Shown here in pieces: positions 8,436 through 15,989 of a DNA stretch of 64,000 nt. The notes under the pieces are model-generated. The model was not told where the DNA came from. It worked only from the letters and a program-made list of their open reading frames with translations, and did no database searches. This DNA is from Flammeovirgaceae bacterium BBD 1991-12. Its GTDB lineage: Bacteria; Bacteroidota; Bacteroidia; Cytophagales; Cyclobacteriaceae. Every line of letters begins with the position of its first letter. Positions within the stretch are counted from its first letter, which is position 1. The stretch covers positions 52,345 to 116,344 of the forward strand of contig LYSV01000013.1 in the NCBI GenBank assembly GCA_001657315.1, in the 5' to 3' direction. Both the position numbers and the translations under genes were made by a program.

Positions 8436-8768
8436 ATGTTTGACATGATGAAGATGATGGGCAAGATGAAGGAGGTACAGGCCAAAGTAAAGGAAGCCCA
8501 GGATAATCTGGTCAACATCAGAACCACGGCAGAATCAGGGGCTGGCATGGTTAAGGCCACGGTAAATGGTAAAAAGGAGCTGGTAAAACTCGAGCTGGAC
8601 CCGGATCTTATTAAACCAGAGGATCAGGATATGCTCCAGGACCTGATCGTAGCCGCGGTGAACAAGGCTACCCAGGAGGTAGAAGTACTGGCTAAGGAAG
8701 AGATACGGAAAAGCACGGAGGGTCTCCTGCCGAACATACCAGGGCTTGACCTGGGTGGATTGGTTTAG
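8436..8768 (+). CDS. YbaB/EbfC nucleoid-associated protein
   Basis: DNA-binding YbaB/EbfC family protein, 110 residues as usual. The methionine-rich helical start (MFDMMKMMGKMKEVQAKV), central GAGMVKATVNGKKELVKLELDP strand region and C-terminal helix with a PGLDLGG tail are all typical. It forms dimers that bind DNA with little sequence specificity. Its TAG stop at 8766-8768 is followed immediately by the ATG of the glycosyltransferase, so the two are likely translated from one message. It is not next to dnaX/recR here. Confidence 0.95.
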   Translation: MFDMMKMMGKMKEVQAKVKEAQDNLVNIRTTAESGAGMVKATVNGKKELVKLELDPDLIKPEDQDMLQDLIVAAVNKATQEVEVLAKEEIRKSTEGLLPNIPGLDLGGLV

Positions 8769-9791
8769 ATGAGTAGGGTATCCATAGTAATCCTTAACTT
8801 CAACGGTCGTTCCTACCTGGAAAAGTTCCTGCCCGGGGTGATCAAAAACAGTAAGGATTACGAGGTGATCGTTGCGGATAACTGCTCCACCGATGACTCC
8901 GTGGAATATCTGCAAAAACATTTTCCCGACGTAAGGCTTATCCTTCTTCCTGAAAACAAAGGCTATAGCCAGGGTTACAATGAGGCACTTTCGCAGGTAG
9001 ATGCAAAATACTATGTGCTGCTCAATTCTGACGTGGAGGTCACGCCGGAATGGATATCGCCCGTTGTACAGATGATGGACGAAGATAACAGTATTGCTGC
9101 CGCCCAGCCCGGGGTCCTTGACTTTAACAAAAAGGATCACTTTGAATATGCCGGAGCCGCCGGGGGAATGATCGATGTTTTGGGATATCCCTTCTGCCGG
9201 GGCAGGATGTTCCTTACCCTTGAAGACGATCACGGACAGTTCAACGATGTGGCACGAATATTCTGGGCTACGGGAGCCTGCTTGTTTATTCGTTCAGACG
9301 TATATCACAAACTGGGAGGACTGGACCCGGATTTCTTCGCTCATATGGAAGAAATAGACCTGTGCTGGCGCATCAATGCAGCAGGATTTAAGGTCATGTA
9401 TAACGGCATGAGTAAAGTGTACCATGTAGGAGGCGGCACACTGAAAAGGACCAATCCCCGTAAAACCTATCTCAACTTCCGTAACGGACTGTCGCTGCTT
9501 TTCAAAAACTACAGCACCAGTGATATGGTCTGGAAATTTCCGGCAAGACTGCTACTGGATGTTATCGCAGCATTGAAATTCATGATATTTGACAGCGTAC
9601 CCGACGGGATTGCCGTATTTCGCGCTCATTTTCATTTTTTATTGGAACTACCCCAAAATTTCAGGAAAAGACACCAGGCCAGAGCTGTCCAGAAAGTAAG
9701 AAAGATCCCGACAATCTATCCCGGATCCATAGTTTTTCAGTATTTCCTCAAAAGGGTCAGGAAATTCGGAGAGCTGGCATGGAAATGCTGA
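8769..9791 (+). CDS. Family 2 glycosyltransferase (rhamnosyltransferase-like)
   Basis: GT-A fold glycosyltransferase, 340 residues. It has the N-terminal nucleotide-binding strand (VSIVILNFNGRSYLEKFL), DNCSTDDS, and the metal-binding region (LLNSDVEVTPEW). A C-terminal acceptor part follows (GACLFIRSDVY, MEEIDLCWR), which matches WbbL/rhamnosyltransferase-like members. It acts at the cytosolic face of the membrane on cell-surface polysaccharide or glycolipid. The sugar and acceptor cannot be inferred. It directly abuts ybaB. Confidence 0.9.
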   Translation: MSRVSIVILNFNGRSYLEKFLPGVIKNSKDYEVIVADNCSTDDSVEYLQKHFPDVRLILLPENKGYSQGYNEALSQVDAKYYVLLNSDVEVTPEWISPVVQMMDEDNSIAAAQPGVLDFNKKDHFEYAGAAGGMIDVLGYPFCRGRMFLTLEDDHGQFNDVARIFWATGACLFIRSDVYHKLGGLDPDFFAHMEEIDLCWRINAAGFKVMYNGMSKVYHVGGGTLKRTNPRKTYLNFRNGLSLLFKNYSTSDMVWKFPARLLLDVIAALKFMIFDSVPDGIAVFRAHFHFLLELPQNFRKRHQARAVQKVRKIPTIYPGSIVFQYFLKRVRKFGELAWKC

Positions 9792-9845
9792 GCCATAGCC
9801 ATAAGAAACTACCCAATAACTCAATCACTTAATAACCAGTAACCA

Positions 9846-10061
9846 CTAATAGTACCAGACCGGATTTCTCCTCCTCAGATACTTTCTGATATTCATAACA
9901 AAGGCCAGGGCAAGGTATAATATTATAGGTGAGCCAAAAGTGATAAAGGACGCATATATAAAGAAAAGCCTGATGGCTGAAGTGGCGATGCCCAGCTTCT
10001 CTCCAAGGTGGCTGCAAACCCCAAAAGCATACTTTTCAACAAAAACCTGTAACTTTTTCAT
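9846..10061 (-). CDS. PspC-domain small membrane protein
   Basis: A 71-residue protein. It starts with a short basic segment, then the PspC core (FGVCSHLGEKLGIATSAIRL) followed by two closely spaced hydrophobic stretches (FFIYASFITFG, IILYLALAFVM) and a basic tail (IRKYLRRR). PspC proteins sit in the inner membrane and are linked to envelope stress; stand-alone ones are common in Bacteroidota. There are no psp partners nearby. It converges on the glycosyltransferase gene. Confidence 0.88.
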   Translation of the reverse strand: MKKLQVFVEKYAFGVCSHLGEKLGIATSAIRLFFIYASFITFGSPIILYLALAFVMNIRKYLRRRNPVWYY

Positions 10062-10286
10062 TTTGGGCCTTTAAATATCAAAGATACAAGCAATTGATAA
10101 ACTATTCAAGGCAATTCAACCGGTATATTTAAGAACTCAACGACAAATATGCGCCTTCACAAATATAAAGGCCATAATATCAGTTTGGAACTAGTTCATT
10201 CTGATTTTTTTACTATTATTGCATTTGTTATTCAATAACCGACATATAATCGAAAAAATCAACCAAGACATTTAAATGTAAATCCG

Positions 10287-12053
10287 ATGAGAAAATTATT
10301 CTACGCTATGGCATTGTTCGCGGCACTCACCCTTTCCGGGTGTGCCCTGAATCAAATGGTAAAAATGGCGGAGCAACAAAATTTAACTGTATCACCTAAC
10401 CCTCTGGAGGTACATGCGGATACAGTTTCTTTTGAAATGTCAGCAAACCTTCCTGTCAAGATGTTGAAAAAGGGCAAGATCTATACCCTTAATACATTTT
10501 ATAAATATGGCGATAATGAATCGGCGCTGGAGCCTATCCAGTTCAAGGCTGATGATTATCCCAATGCCGCTTCGGAGCAGCCCAGGGCAAGCAAGGAATA
10601 CAGCTTTGCCTACTCTCCGGCTATGAAAAGCGGTATGCTGGAAGTACAGGGTGTGGCTTCTGACCCCAAAAACGGAAAATCAAAAGAGTCGGATCGCTTG
10701 GGTGTTGCCCCCGGTATCATTGCTACCTCAAAACTGGTAGAGCCGGTATATTTTGGAGCATATGCTGACCACGGCTATAACAATCAGGAAGAACTGATCC
10801 CTGTAAAAGTTAATTTCTACTTCGATCAGGGCAGGTCTGTATTGAAATATTCAGAAAGACGCAGTGATCGCGGTAAGCAACTGGATGCCTTTATTGCAGC
10901 GAAGAACGTTACCCGCACCGTAACCATTACCGGTACTCACTCACCTGAAGGTGCCGAAAGGATCAACAGCAGACTGGCAAAAGACAGGGCCGTAGCCATT
11001 GAGACTTTCTATCAAAGGCAAATGAAAAAGTATGACTACGCCGGCATGGCCGATTCCATCAAATTCATCACTAAGGATGTAGTGGAAGACTGGACGGTTT
11101 TTAAGGATTCACTGGCTGCCTATGACGGTATATCTTCTGAAGAAAAGTCTGCCTACCTCGATATTATCAATGGTCCTGGGTCATATGAAGATAAGGAAGA
11201 CAAACTGCATGCGTTACCTACCTACAAAAAAGTATTCAGGGAGTTGTATCCTAAATTAAGGGTAGCGAAGACAGAGATCCTGAAAGTAAAGGAGAAAAAA
11301 ACCGATGCTGAAATTTCGGTACTTGCCAAGCAAATCGCCAATGGTTCAGTATCTGCTGATACGCTTAGTGAAGAGGAACTGATGTACGGCGCTACATTGA
11401 CGCCGTCCCTTTCAGAGAAAGAAGCCATATTCACAGCAGCTACCAAGAAGAGCGGCAGCTGGACAGCTCACAACAACCTTGGCGCCGTATATATTGCCAT
11501 GGCTACGGAAGGCAATGCTGATGCCAATGCTGATAAAGCGCTTGCTCAGCTGGAAATTGCTGCCAACAAGAACGCAGCTCCTGAGGTGCATGCGAACCTT
11601 GCTTCTGCACATCTGATAAAAGGAAATCCTTACAAGGCCTATGAGCACGTGACCAAGGCTTCAGGGCTTTCCGGAGAGACGCAGCAAGGCGTTAATGGTG
11701 TAAAAGGTGCACTGGAGATCATGCTTGCCAGGTATGGCGATGCTGTACGTTCAACATCCGGAGCTACTGACAATGCTGTCAATCTTTTCAACAAAGGCCT
11801 GGCTCAGGTATTGAACAAAGATTATCAAAATGCAATTTCTTCCTTCGAGGAAGCTGCTTCCAAAGATAGTAACATGGGAGTCGCTCACTACGGTGCAGCT
11901 ATTGCCAGTGCACGGTTGGGCAATGAATCCAATGTGATCAGCCACCTGACCGAGGCGGTAAAAGCTACTCCTTCACTTAAGGAAAGTGCTCTGGAAGATC
12001 TGGAATTTGCTTCATACGTTTCCAACGAAGCTTTCAGAAGTGCACTGAGATAA
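10287..12053 (+). CDS. OmpA-like/TPR lipoprotein
   Basis: Lipoprotein of 588 residues with signal and lipobox LSGC (Cys about residue 19). The N-terminal third is a beta-rich region. From about residue 178 comes an OmpA-like peptidoglycan-associated segment (VNFYFDQGRS, ITGTHSPEGAERINSRLAKDRA). It continues with a family signature seen in Bacteroidota OmpA proteins (WTVFKDSLA, LPTYKKVFRELYPKLR). The C-terminal about 200 residues are TPR-like helix pairs (AHNNLGAVYIAMA, GMGVAHYG-like repeats). Probably anchored in the outer membrane facing the periplasm, linking peptidoglycan with a protein complex. A strong terminator follows. Confidence 0.8.
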   Translation: MRKLFYAMALFAALTLSGCALNQMVKMAEQQNLTVSPNPLEVHADTVSFEMSANLPVKMLKKGKIYTLNTFYKYGDNESALEPIQFKADDYPNAASEQPRASKEYSFAYSPAMKSGMLEVQGVASDPKNGKSKESDRLGVAPGIIATSKLVEPVYFGAYADHGYNNQEELIPVKVNFYFDQGRSVLKYSERRSDRGKQLDAFIAAKNVTRTVTITGTHSPEGAERINSRLAKDRAVAIETFYQRQMKKYDYAGMADSIKFITKDVVEDWTVFKDSLAAYDGISSEEKSAYLDIINGPGSYEDKEDKLHALPTYKKVFRELYPKLRVAKTEILKVKEKKTDAEISVLAKQIANGSVSADTLSEEELMYGATLTPSLSEKEAIFTAATKKSGSWTAHNNLGAVYIAMATEGNADANADKALAQLEIAANKNAAPEVHANLASAHLIKGNPYKAYEHVTKASGLSGETQQGVNGVKGALEIMLARYGDAVRSTSGATDNAVNLFNKGLAQVLNKDYQNAISSFEEAASKDSNMGVAHYGAAIASARLGNESNVISHLTEAVKATPSLKESALEDLEFASYVSNEAFRSALR

Positions 12054-12070
12054 GAATTTAAAGCACTGAT

Positions 12071-12107
12071 AAAGGCCCTGCAGCAATGCTGCAGGGCCTT
12101 TTTATTT
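12071..12107 (+). terminator. Strong intrinsic terminator
   Basis: AAAGGCCCTGCAGCA and the matching TGCTGCAGGGCCTTT arms give an almost perfect long GC-rich stem, followed by TTTTATTTT. It ends the OmpA/TPR lipoprotein transcript. Confidence 0.92.
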
Positions 12108-12121
12108 TGTATAACTCTGAT

Positions 12122-12152
12122 TTTGAGGTTAAACATCTGCGTGCTATTTTTA
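12122..12152 (+). promoter_or_regulatory. Bacteroidota promoter of pdhB
   Basis: TTTG (12122-12125), 19 bp spacer, then TATTTTTA (12145-12152), close to the TTTG/TAnnTTTG pattern. The predicted transcript start lies about 20 bp before the pdhB ATG. Confidence 0.6.
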
Positions 12153-12177
12153 CGGCCTGAAATTTTAAACGGACATC

Positions 12178-13155
12178 ATGAGAGAAATTCAATTCAGACA
12201 AGCACTCGGTGAAGCTATGAGTGAAGAAATGAGAAGAGATGAAAAAGTATTCCTTATGGGAGAGGAAGTAGCCGAATACAATGGCGCTTACAAGGTTAGC
12301 CAGGGCATGCTTGATGAATTCGGTCCTGAAAGGGTCATTGACACTCCAATAGCCGAGCTGGGGTTCGCCGGCGTAGGTGTAGGTGCCGCTATGAACGGGT
12401 TACGACCCATTGTCGAATTCATGACGTTTAACTTTTCTCTCGTAGCCATAGATCAGGTGATCAATGGCGCCGCCAAGATGATGTCCATGTCCGGCGGACA
12501 GTTCAACGTGCCTATGGTATTTCGTGGACCTACAGGAAACGCTGGTATGCTGAGCTCACAGCACTCACAGAACTTTGAAAGCTGGTATGCGAATACACCT
12601 GGCCTGAAAGTAGTGGTTCCCTTCAATCCATACGACGCCAAAGGGCTGCTCAAATCTTCAATAAGGGATGATGATCCGGTCATTTTCATGGAATCAGAGT
12701 TGATGTATGGTGATAAGGGGGAAGTTCCTGAAGGTGAATACCTGATCCCCCTCGGATCGGCTGATATTAAAAGAGAAGGTACGGATGTTACGCTCGTGTC
12801 CTTTGGCAAGTTCATGAAAGTAGCACTTCAGGCCGCTGAAGAAGCTGCCAAAGATAACATTAGTGTGGAAGTGATCGACCTGAGAACTGTCAGGCCTATA
12901 GATTATGAAACAGTAGTACAGTCTGTGAAAAAGACCAACCGGCTGGTGATCGTGGAAGAAGCGTGGCCACTGGCAGCAATAAGCTCCGAGATCACCTACC
13001 ATATTCAAAAACATGCCTTCGATTATCTTGACGCTCCCATACACAGGATCAACAGTTTGGATGTTCCCCTTCCCTACGCCCCCACACTGATCGAAGTCAT
13101 CCTTCCGAGTGTAAAAAGGGCGCTGGAAGCCATCAAAGCGGTGTCATACGTCTGA
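12178..13155 (+). CDS. pdhB: Pyruvate dehydrogenase E1 component subunit beta
   Basis: Beta subunit of the thiamine-diphosphate E1 enzyme that decarboxylates pyruvate, 325 residues, typical for the E1-beta family. Seen: the N-terminal REIQFRQALGEAMSEEM, the GEEVAEYNGAYKVSQG cofactor-contacting block, DTPIAELGFAGVGVGAA, and the C-terminal transketolase domain (VEVIDLRTVRPID, VIVEEAWP). Branched-chain E1-beta is similar, but the GEEVAEYNGAYK run and motif spacing favour pyruvate. No alpha subunit or E2 lies in the window. Its stop touches the stop of the convergent cyclase gene with no gap and no terminator between. Confidence 0.92.
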   Translation: MREIQFRQALGEAMSEEMRRDEKVFLMGEEVAEYNGAYKVSQGMLDEFGPERVIDTPIAELGFAGVGVGAAMNGLRPIVEFMTFNFSLVAIDQVINGAAKMMSMSGGQFNVPMVFRGPTGNAGMLSSQHSQNFESWYANTPGLKVVVPFNPYDAKGLLKSSIRDDDPVIFMESELMYGDKGEVPEGEYLIPLGSADIKREGTDVTLVSFGKFMKVALQAAEEAAKDNISVEVIDLRTVRPIDYETVVQSVKKTNRLVIVEEAWPLAAISSEITYHIQKHAFDYLDAPIHRINSLDVPLPYAPTLIEVILPSVKRALEAIKAVSYV

Positions 13156-14205
13156 TCAGATAGCTTTCTGCTTTACAGTATACAGGTCAAAGGCAAGATG
13201 GGTCCGACCTGACGACGGCGGGCTCACTTTTTCAAAGTTCATAAGGGAAGATGGCAGGATCTGTTCCTTTAAAGGGCCGGAAATGATCACTGGCAGGCCC
13301 AGGTCTCCGCATATCTTTTCCATTTGCGCAGTTTCATAGAGCGGTTCGCCATGAAATACGATCTGGCTCTTGATGTCACCTATTTCACCGCGTATTACCT
13401 TGCCACAGTGCAGGCTGGCCCGGAACTCTGGTACCAACCCATAGCTAACAAAATATCTTTCCCTGAGCTTTTGAAAGGTAGCCTTGATCAAAAAGTAGGT
13501 ACGGATACAATTGGTATTGTCCGATTTACTCCTTAGACGCCATGTGATCGTCACCTGATCACCAACATAGCGGTAGATCATCCCTCTTCCCCTGATGATG
13601 CTTCCGGTAATGTCAAAGAAAAAGTCATTCAGCAATTGGTAGTACCTGAAGGCCCCCAGCTTTTCAGCTATGGTAGTAGAGGACCTGATGTCTATGAACA
13701 TAAATATTCTATGTTCCTCTTTAGGCGTATGATATCTTCCGGTTATAAAATTATAAAGTACCCCCTGCCCCAGTTTTCTGCTCATGTATTGCGTAAATAT
13801 GATCAAACCGGACATGGTTAACATATACACCAGTATGATCCTAAAATCCCCATGAACCAGAAAACCAGTGAACTGCTCCCCCTTAATGTAGGCCAGCAGA
13901 GGCTGATCGTAGTAAATGCTTTCATTAAAGCCTTTCACGATTATGATCAGAGCGCTGTAAAGCAAAGTATACAACACGATCCTGATGCCCACCAGTGTAG
14001 GGAAGGAAAACCTTCGTTGTCCGGGCTTGAGCAGATATTTCTCAAAAACCGCCAGAGTCGCTCCTCCAGGGACTCCGATAGCAAATCCATTGAAAAATGG
14101 CAGTAAGGTATCATAATCATCTGCAAAAACCGGATACAGCAGTCCAAGGATACCGCCACCCAGTGTGATGACCATAACAGTACTATTTTTTGAACTTGCC
14201 TTCAT
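13156..14205 (-). CDS. Membrane class III nucleotide cyclase, metal-binding half (C1-like)
   Basis: A 349-residue protein with four hydrophobic segments (about residues 8-25, 35-55, 72-92, 122-140) and a C-terminal class III adenylate/guanylate cyclase domain (about 165-345). Both metal-binding aspartates are present: D172 in MFIDIRSST and D216 in YRYVGDQ. The transition-state Asn and Arg are lost: the FHGEPLYETAQ segment has Y290 and Q294 where family members carry N and R. So a homodimer should be inactive. It lies 2 bp downstream of a paralogue with the opposite loss (14208-15278). By comparison with mammalian C1/C2 cyclases I infer an obligate heterodimer. The nucleotide (ATP or GTP) is uncertain because the base-selecting Lys is Arg here. 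Confidence 0.85.
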   Translation of the reverse strand: MKASSKNSTVMVITLGGGILGLLYPVFADDYDTLLPFFNGFAIGVPGGATLAVFEKYLLKPGQRRFSFPTLVGIRIVLYTLLYSALIIIVKGFNESIYYDQPLLAYIKGEQFTGFLVHGDFRIILVYMLTMSGLIIFTQYMSRKLGQGVLYNFITGRYHTPKEEHRIFMFIDIRSSTTIAEKLGAFRYYQLLNDFFFDITGSIIRGRGMIYRYVGDQVTITWRLRSKSDNTNCIRTYFLIKATFQKLRERYFVSYGLVPEFRASLHCGKVIRGEIGDIKSQIVFHGEPLYETAQMEKICGDLGLPVIISGPLKEQILPSSLMNFEKVSPPSSGRTHLAFDLYTVKQKAI

Positions 14206-14207
14206 CT

Positions 14208-15278
14208 TCAGGAAGTAGGAAGTGTGACTTCTTGTATACTGTATAAATGAGTCCGTTCGGTTTTACCGCGAAGCGTCAGCAGACCACAATCCACCCATTG
14301 GTAAATGGCAGGAAGTTCAGTTTTCGACCGCACTATTTCTGAAACCAAGACAGGCTTTCCCAGTGTCTGACACTGCATCAGCATACGGGAAGTAGTATTC
14401 ATGACATCTCCGTAAAAGGCTATTTCACTTTTTACCTCCCCTACTTCAGCCTGGACCACCTCACCGGCGTGCACAGCCATGTGAAACACAGGGGCTGCCA
14501 TATATTTCCTGTAGAGCTCTTCTCTTATCTCTTCAAAATGATGCACAATGGCATAGTAAAGCCTTAGGCAGTGAGCTTCCCTGTATCCTTTGTCCCTGTT
14601 CCAGTAGATCACAATTTCATCCTCTACGTAGTGATGGATCACTCCCTTGTGGGCCAGAACGGCTGGTGTAATGTGATAGGTGACGTCCTTTAGCAATCCG
14701 TGAAAGTTCAGTCTGCCTGTTTTCTGAATTATTCTGTCTGAGTTATGGATCTTCACGAACATAAATACCTTTTTATCCAATACCGGACGATAAAACCTGC
14801 CGGTAATAAAACTCCAGAACATTCCCTGCCCCATTTTACGGCTCATCTGGTAGGTGAAGCTGGCAATAAAGGTGAGGGCCAGCGCATACACTATTACAAC
14901 ACCAAAGTCTTCCTGAAACAAATAATTCTGAAATTCCTCGCTGTACAGGGCTCCCCTCATAGAAAGGTTGTATCTGAGCATTCTGGCTAAAAGGAAAACC
15001 ATGAACGCCAACGCTGGAATGACCGTAGCATAGAGCAGGGTACGGAGTATGAATATCTTGTAGAACTTCAAAAACCTCAGCCTGCCGGCCAGAAATATCA
15101 GCTCTACCCACGCAATAAAAAGAGCAACAAGAACTCCAATGATCAAACCATTAATATAGGGAAACCATGAAGCGAAGCCGTCTGAAAAAAGGACATAGAA
15201 GAGTCCAAGGAAAGCACCCAGTCCAACCAAATAACCTGTTATCCGCAGTTTTCTGCGTTGATAAATTGAAAGAGCCAC
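14208..15278 (-). CDS. Membrane class III nucleotide cyclase, transition-state half (C2-like)
   Basis: A 356-residue paralogue of the next gene with the same layout: four membrane segments (about 13-31, 40-62, 76-98, 126-142) and a C-terminal cyclase domain (about 170-350). The first metal Asp is replaced by lysine (K176 in MFVKIHNSD). The second Asp (D220) remains, but the preceding conserved Gly is Glu (VED). The transition-state residues are intact: N294 and R298 in FYGDVMNTTSR. This is the mirror image of the neighbour's losses. The start is a GTG at 15278; no ATG gives the same N-terminus. It is the first gene of a two-gene operon (2 bp gap). Alone it should lack cyclase activity. Confidence 0.85.
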   Translation of the reverse strand: MALSIYQRRKLRITGYLVGLGAFLGLFYVLFSDGFASWFPYINGLIIGVLVALFIAWVELIFLAGRLRFLKFYKIFILRTLLYATVIPALAFMVFLLARMLRYNLSMRGALYSEEFQNYLFQEDFGVVIVYALALTFIASFTYQMSRKMGQGMFWSFITGRFYRPVLDKKVFMFVKIHNSDRIIQKTGRLNFHGLLKDVTYHITPAVLAHKGVIHHYVEDEIVIYWNRDKGYREAHCLRLYYAIVHHFEEIREELYRKYMAAPVFHMAVHAGEVVQAEVGEVKSEIAFYGDVMNTTSRMLMQCQTLGKPVLVSEIVRSKTELPAIYQWVDCGLLTLRGKTERTHLYSIQEVTLPTS

Positions 15279-15989
15279 CTTTGTGGAATATAGACAATGT
15301 AGTTTTGAACTACAGCTTAATTATCAAATGCCAGTCGTCCCGGTACCAGGTACCTGCCCGGTCACATCAGTCAAAAAGACTATACCCAAAAACCCCTTTC
15401 GGGATGATCAAATTTTTCCAATATAGTAATTTTTAGTTTTGACTGCCAGTGCACCTTAATAACCTGCAGGACAAACCCATATTGATTTCTTACTGCTCAT
15501 TCCTTTTCTGTGTTATAATAGTATAGCTTACCAAAAGCTCCGTTTAACTTCAAAGCAACCAAATACTCCTTAAAAATGGACTGATTAAACTATTCCCTTC
15601 CCTTATTTCTGTTGATTTTAAAGGTTTTTATCCACCGGCATGGTGAACCTTGCAGCCTTACCCTGGTGTCTTCGTGTCTTTGTGGCCAAACGACCGGGTT
15701 TTCATTGCCACAAAGGCACGAAGACACTAAGAAATCACTAAGAATCGTGGTAAATACTTAAACTGATGTGCCTGTGTCGAATTCTCATTAAAAGACGAAG
15801 TATCTGTTTATATGGCATCCTTCTGACCCCATAAACCGGATGATAAGAAATCAAAATGCATTTGCACTGTAATAACCAGCAATTCCTTTTAACATTTGGA
15901 GGGCCTAAGCCTGTCCCTTTGGTGTAAAAGTGCTGGAACTTAAACATCAATTTAATTAACATTAGCCTTCCACAAAAAACTCCACTACC
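15279..15989. other. 711-bp intergenic region without a convincing gene
   Basis: Divergent region between the cyclase operon and the S9 peptidase gene. It holds one clear inverted repeat (15666-15727). No frame has recognisable protein features; a 74-codon minus frame at 15738-15962 shows no family resemblance. It must contain promoters for both flanking genes, but none fits the consensus well. Confidence 0.6.
15666..15727. repeat. 21-bp inverted repeat (GTGTCTTCGTG words)
   Basis: Arms at 15666-15686 and 15707-15727 pair over 21 bp with one mismatch, around a 20-base loop. They are composed of the CACGAAGACAC/CACAAAG words that I recall as scattered intergenic repeats in this phylum (from memory, not searched). 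Confidence 0.75.
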
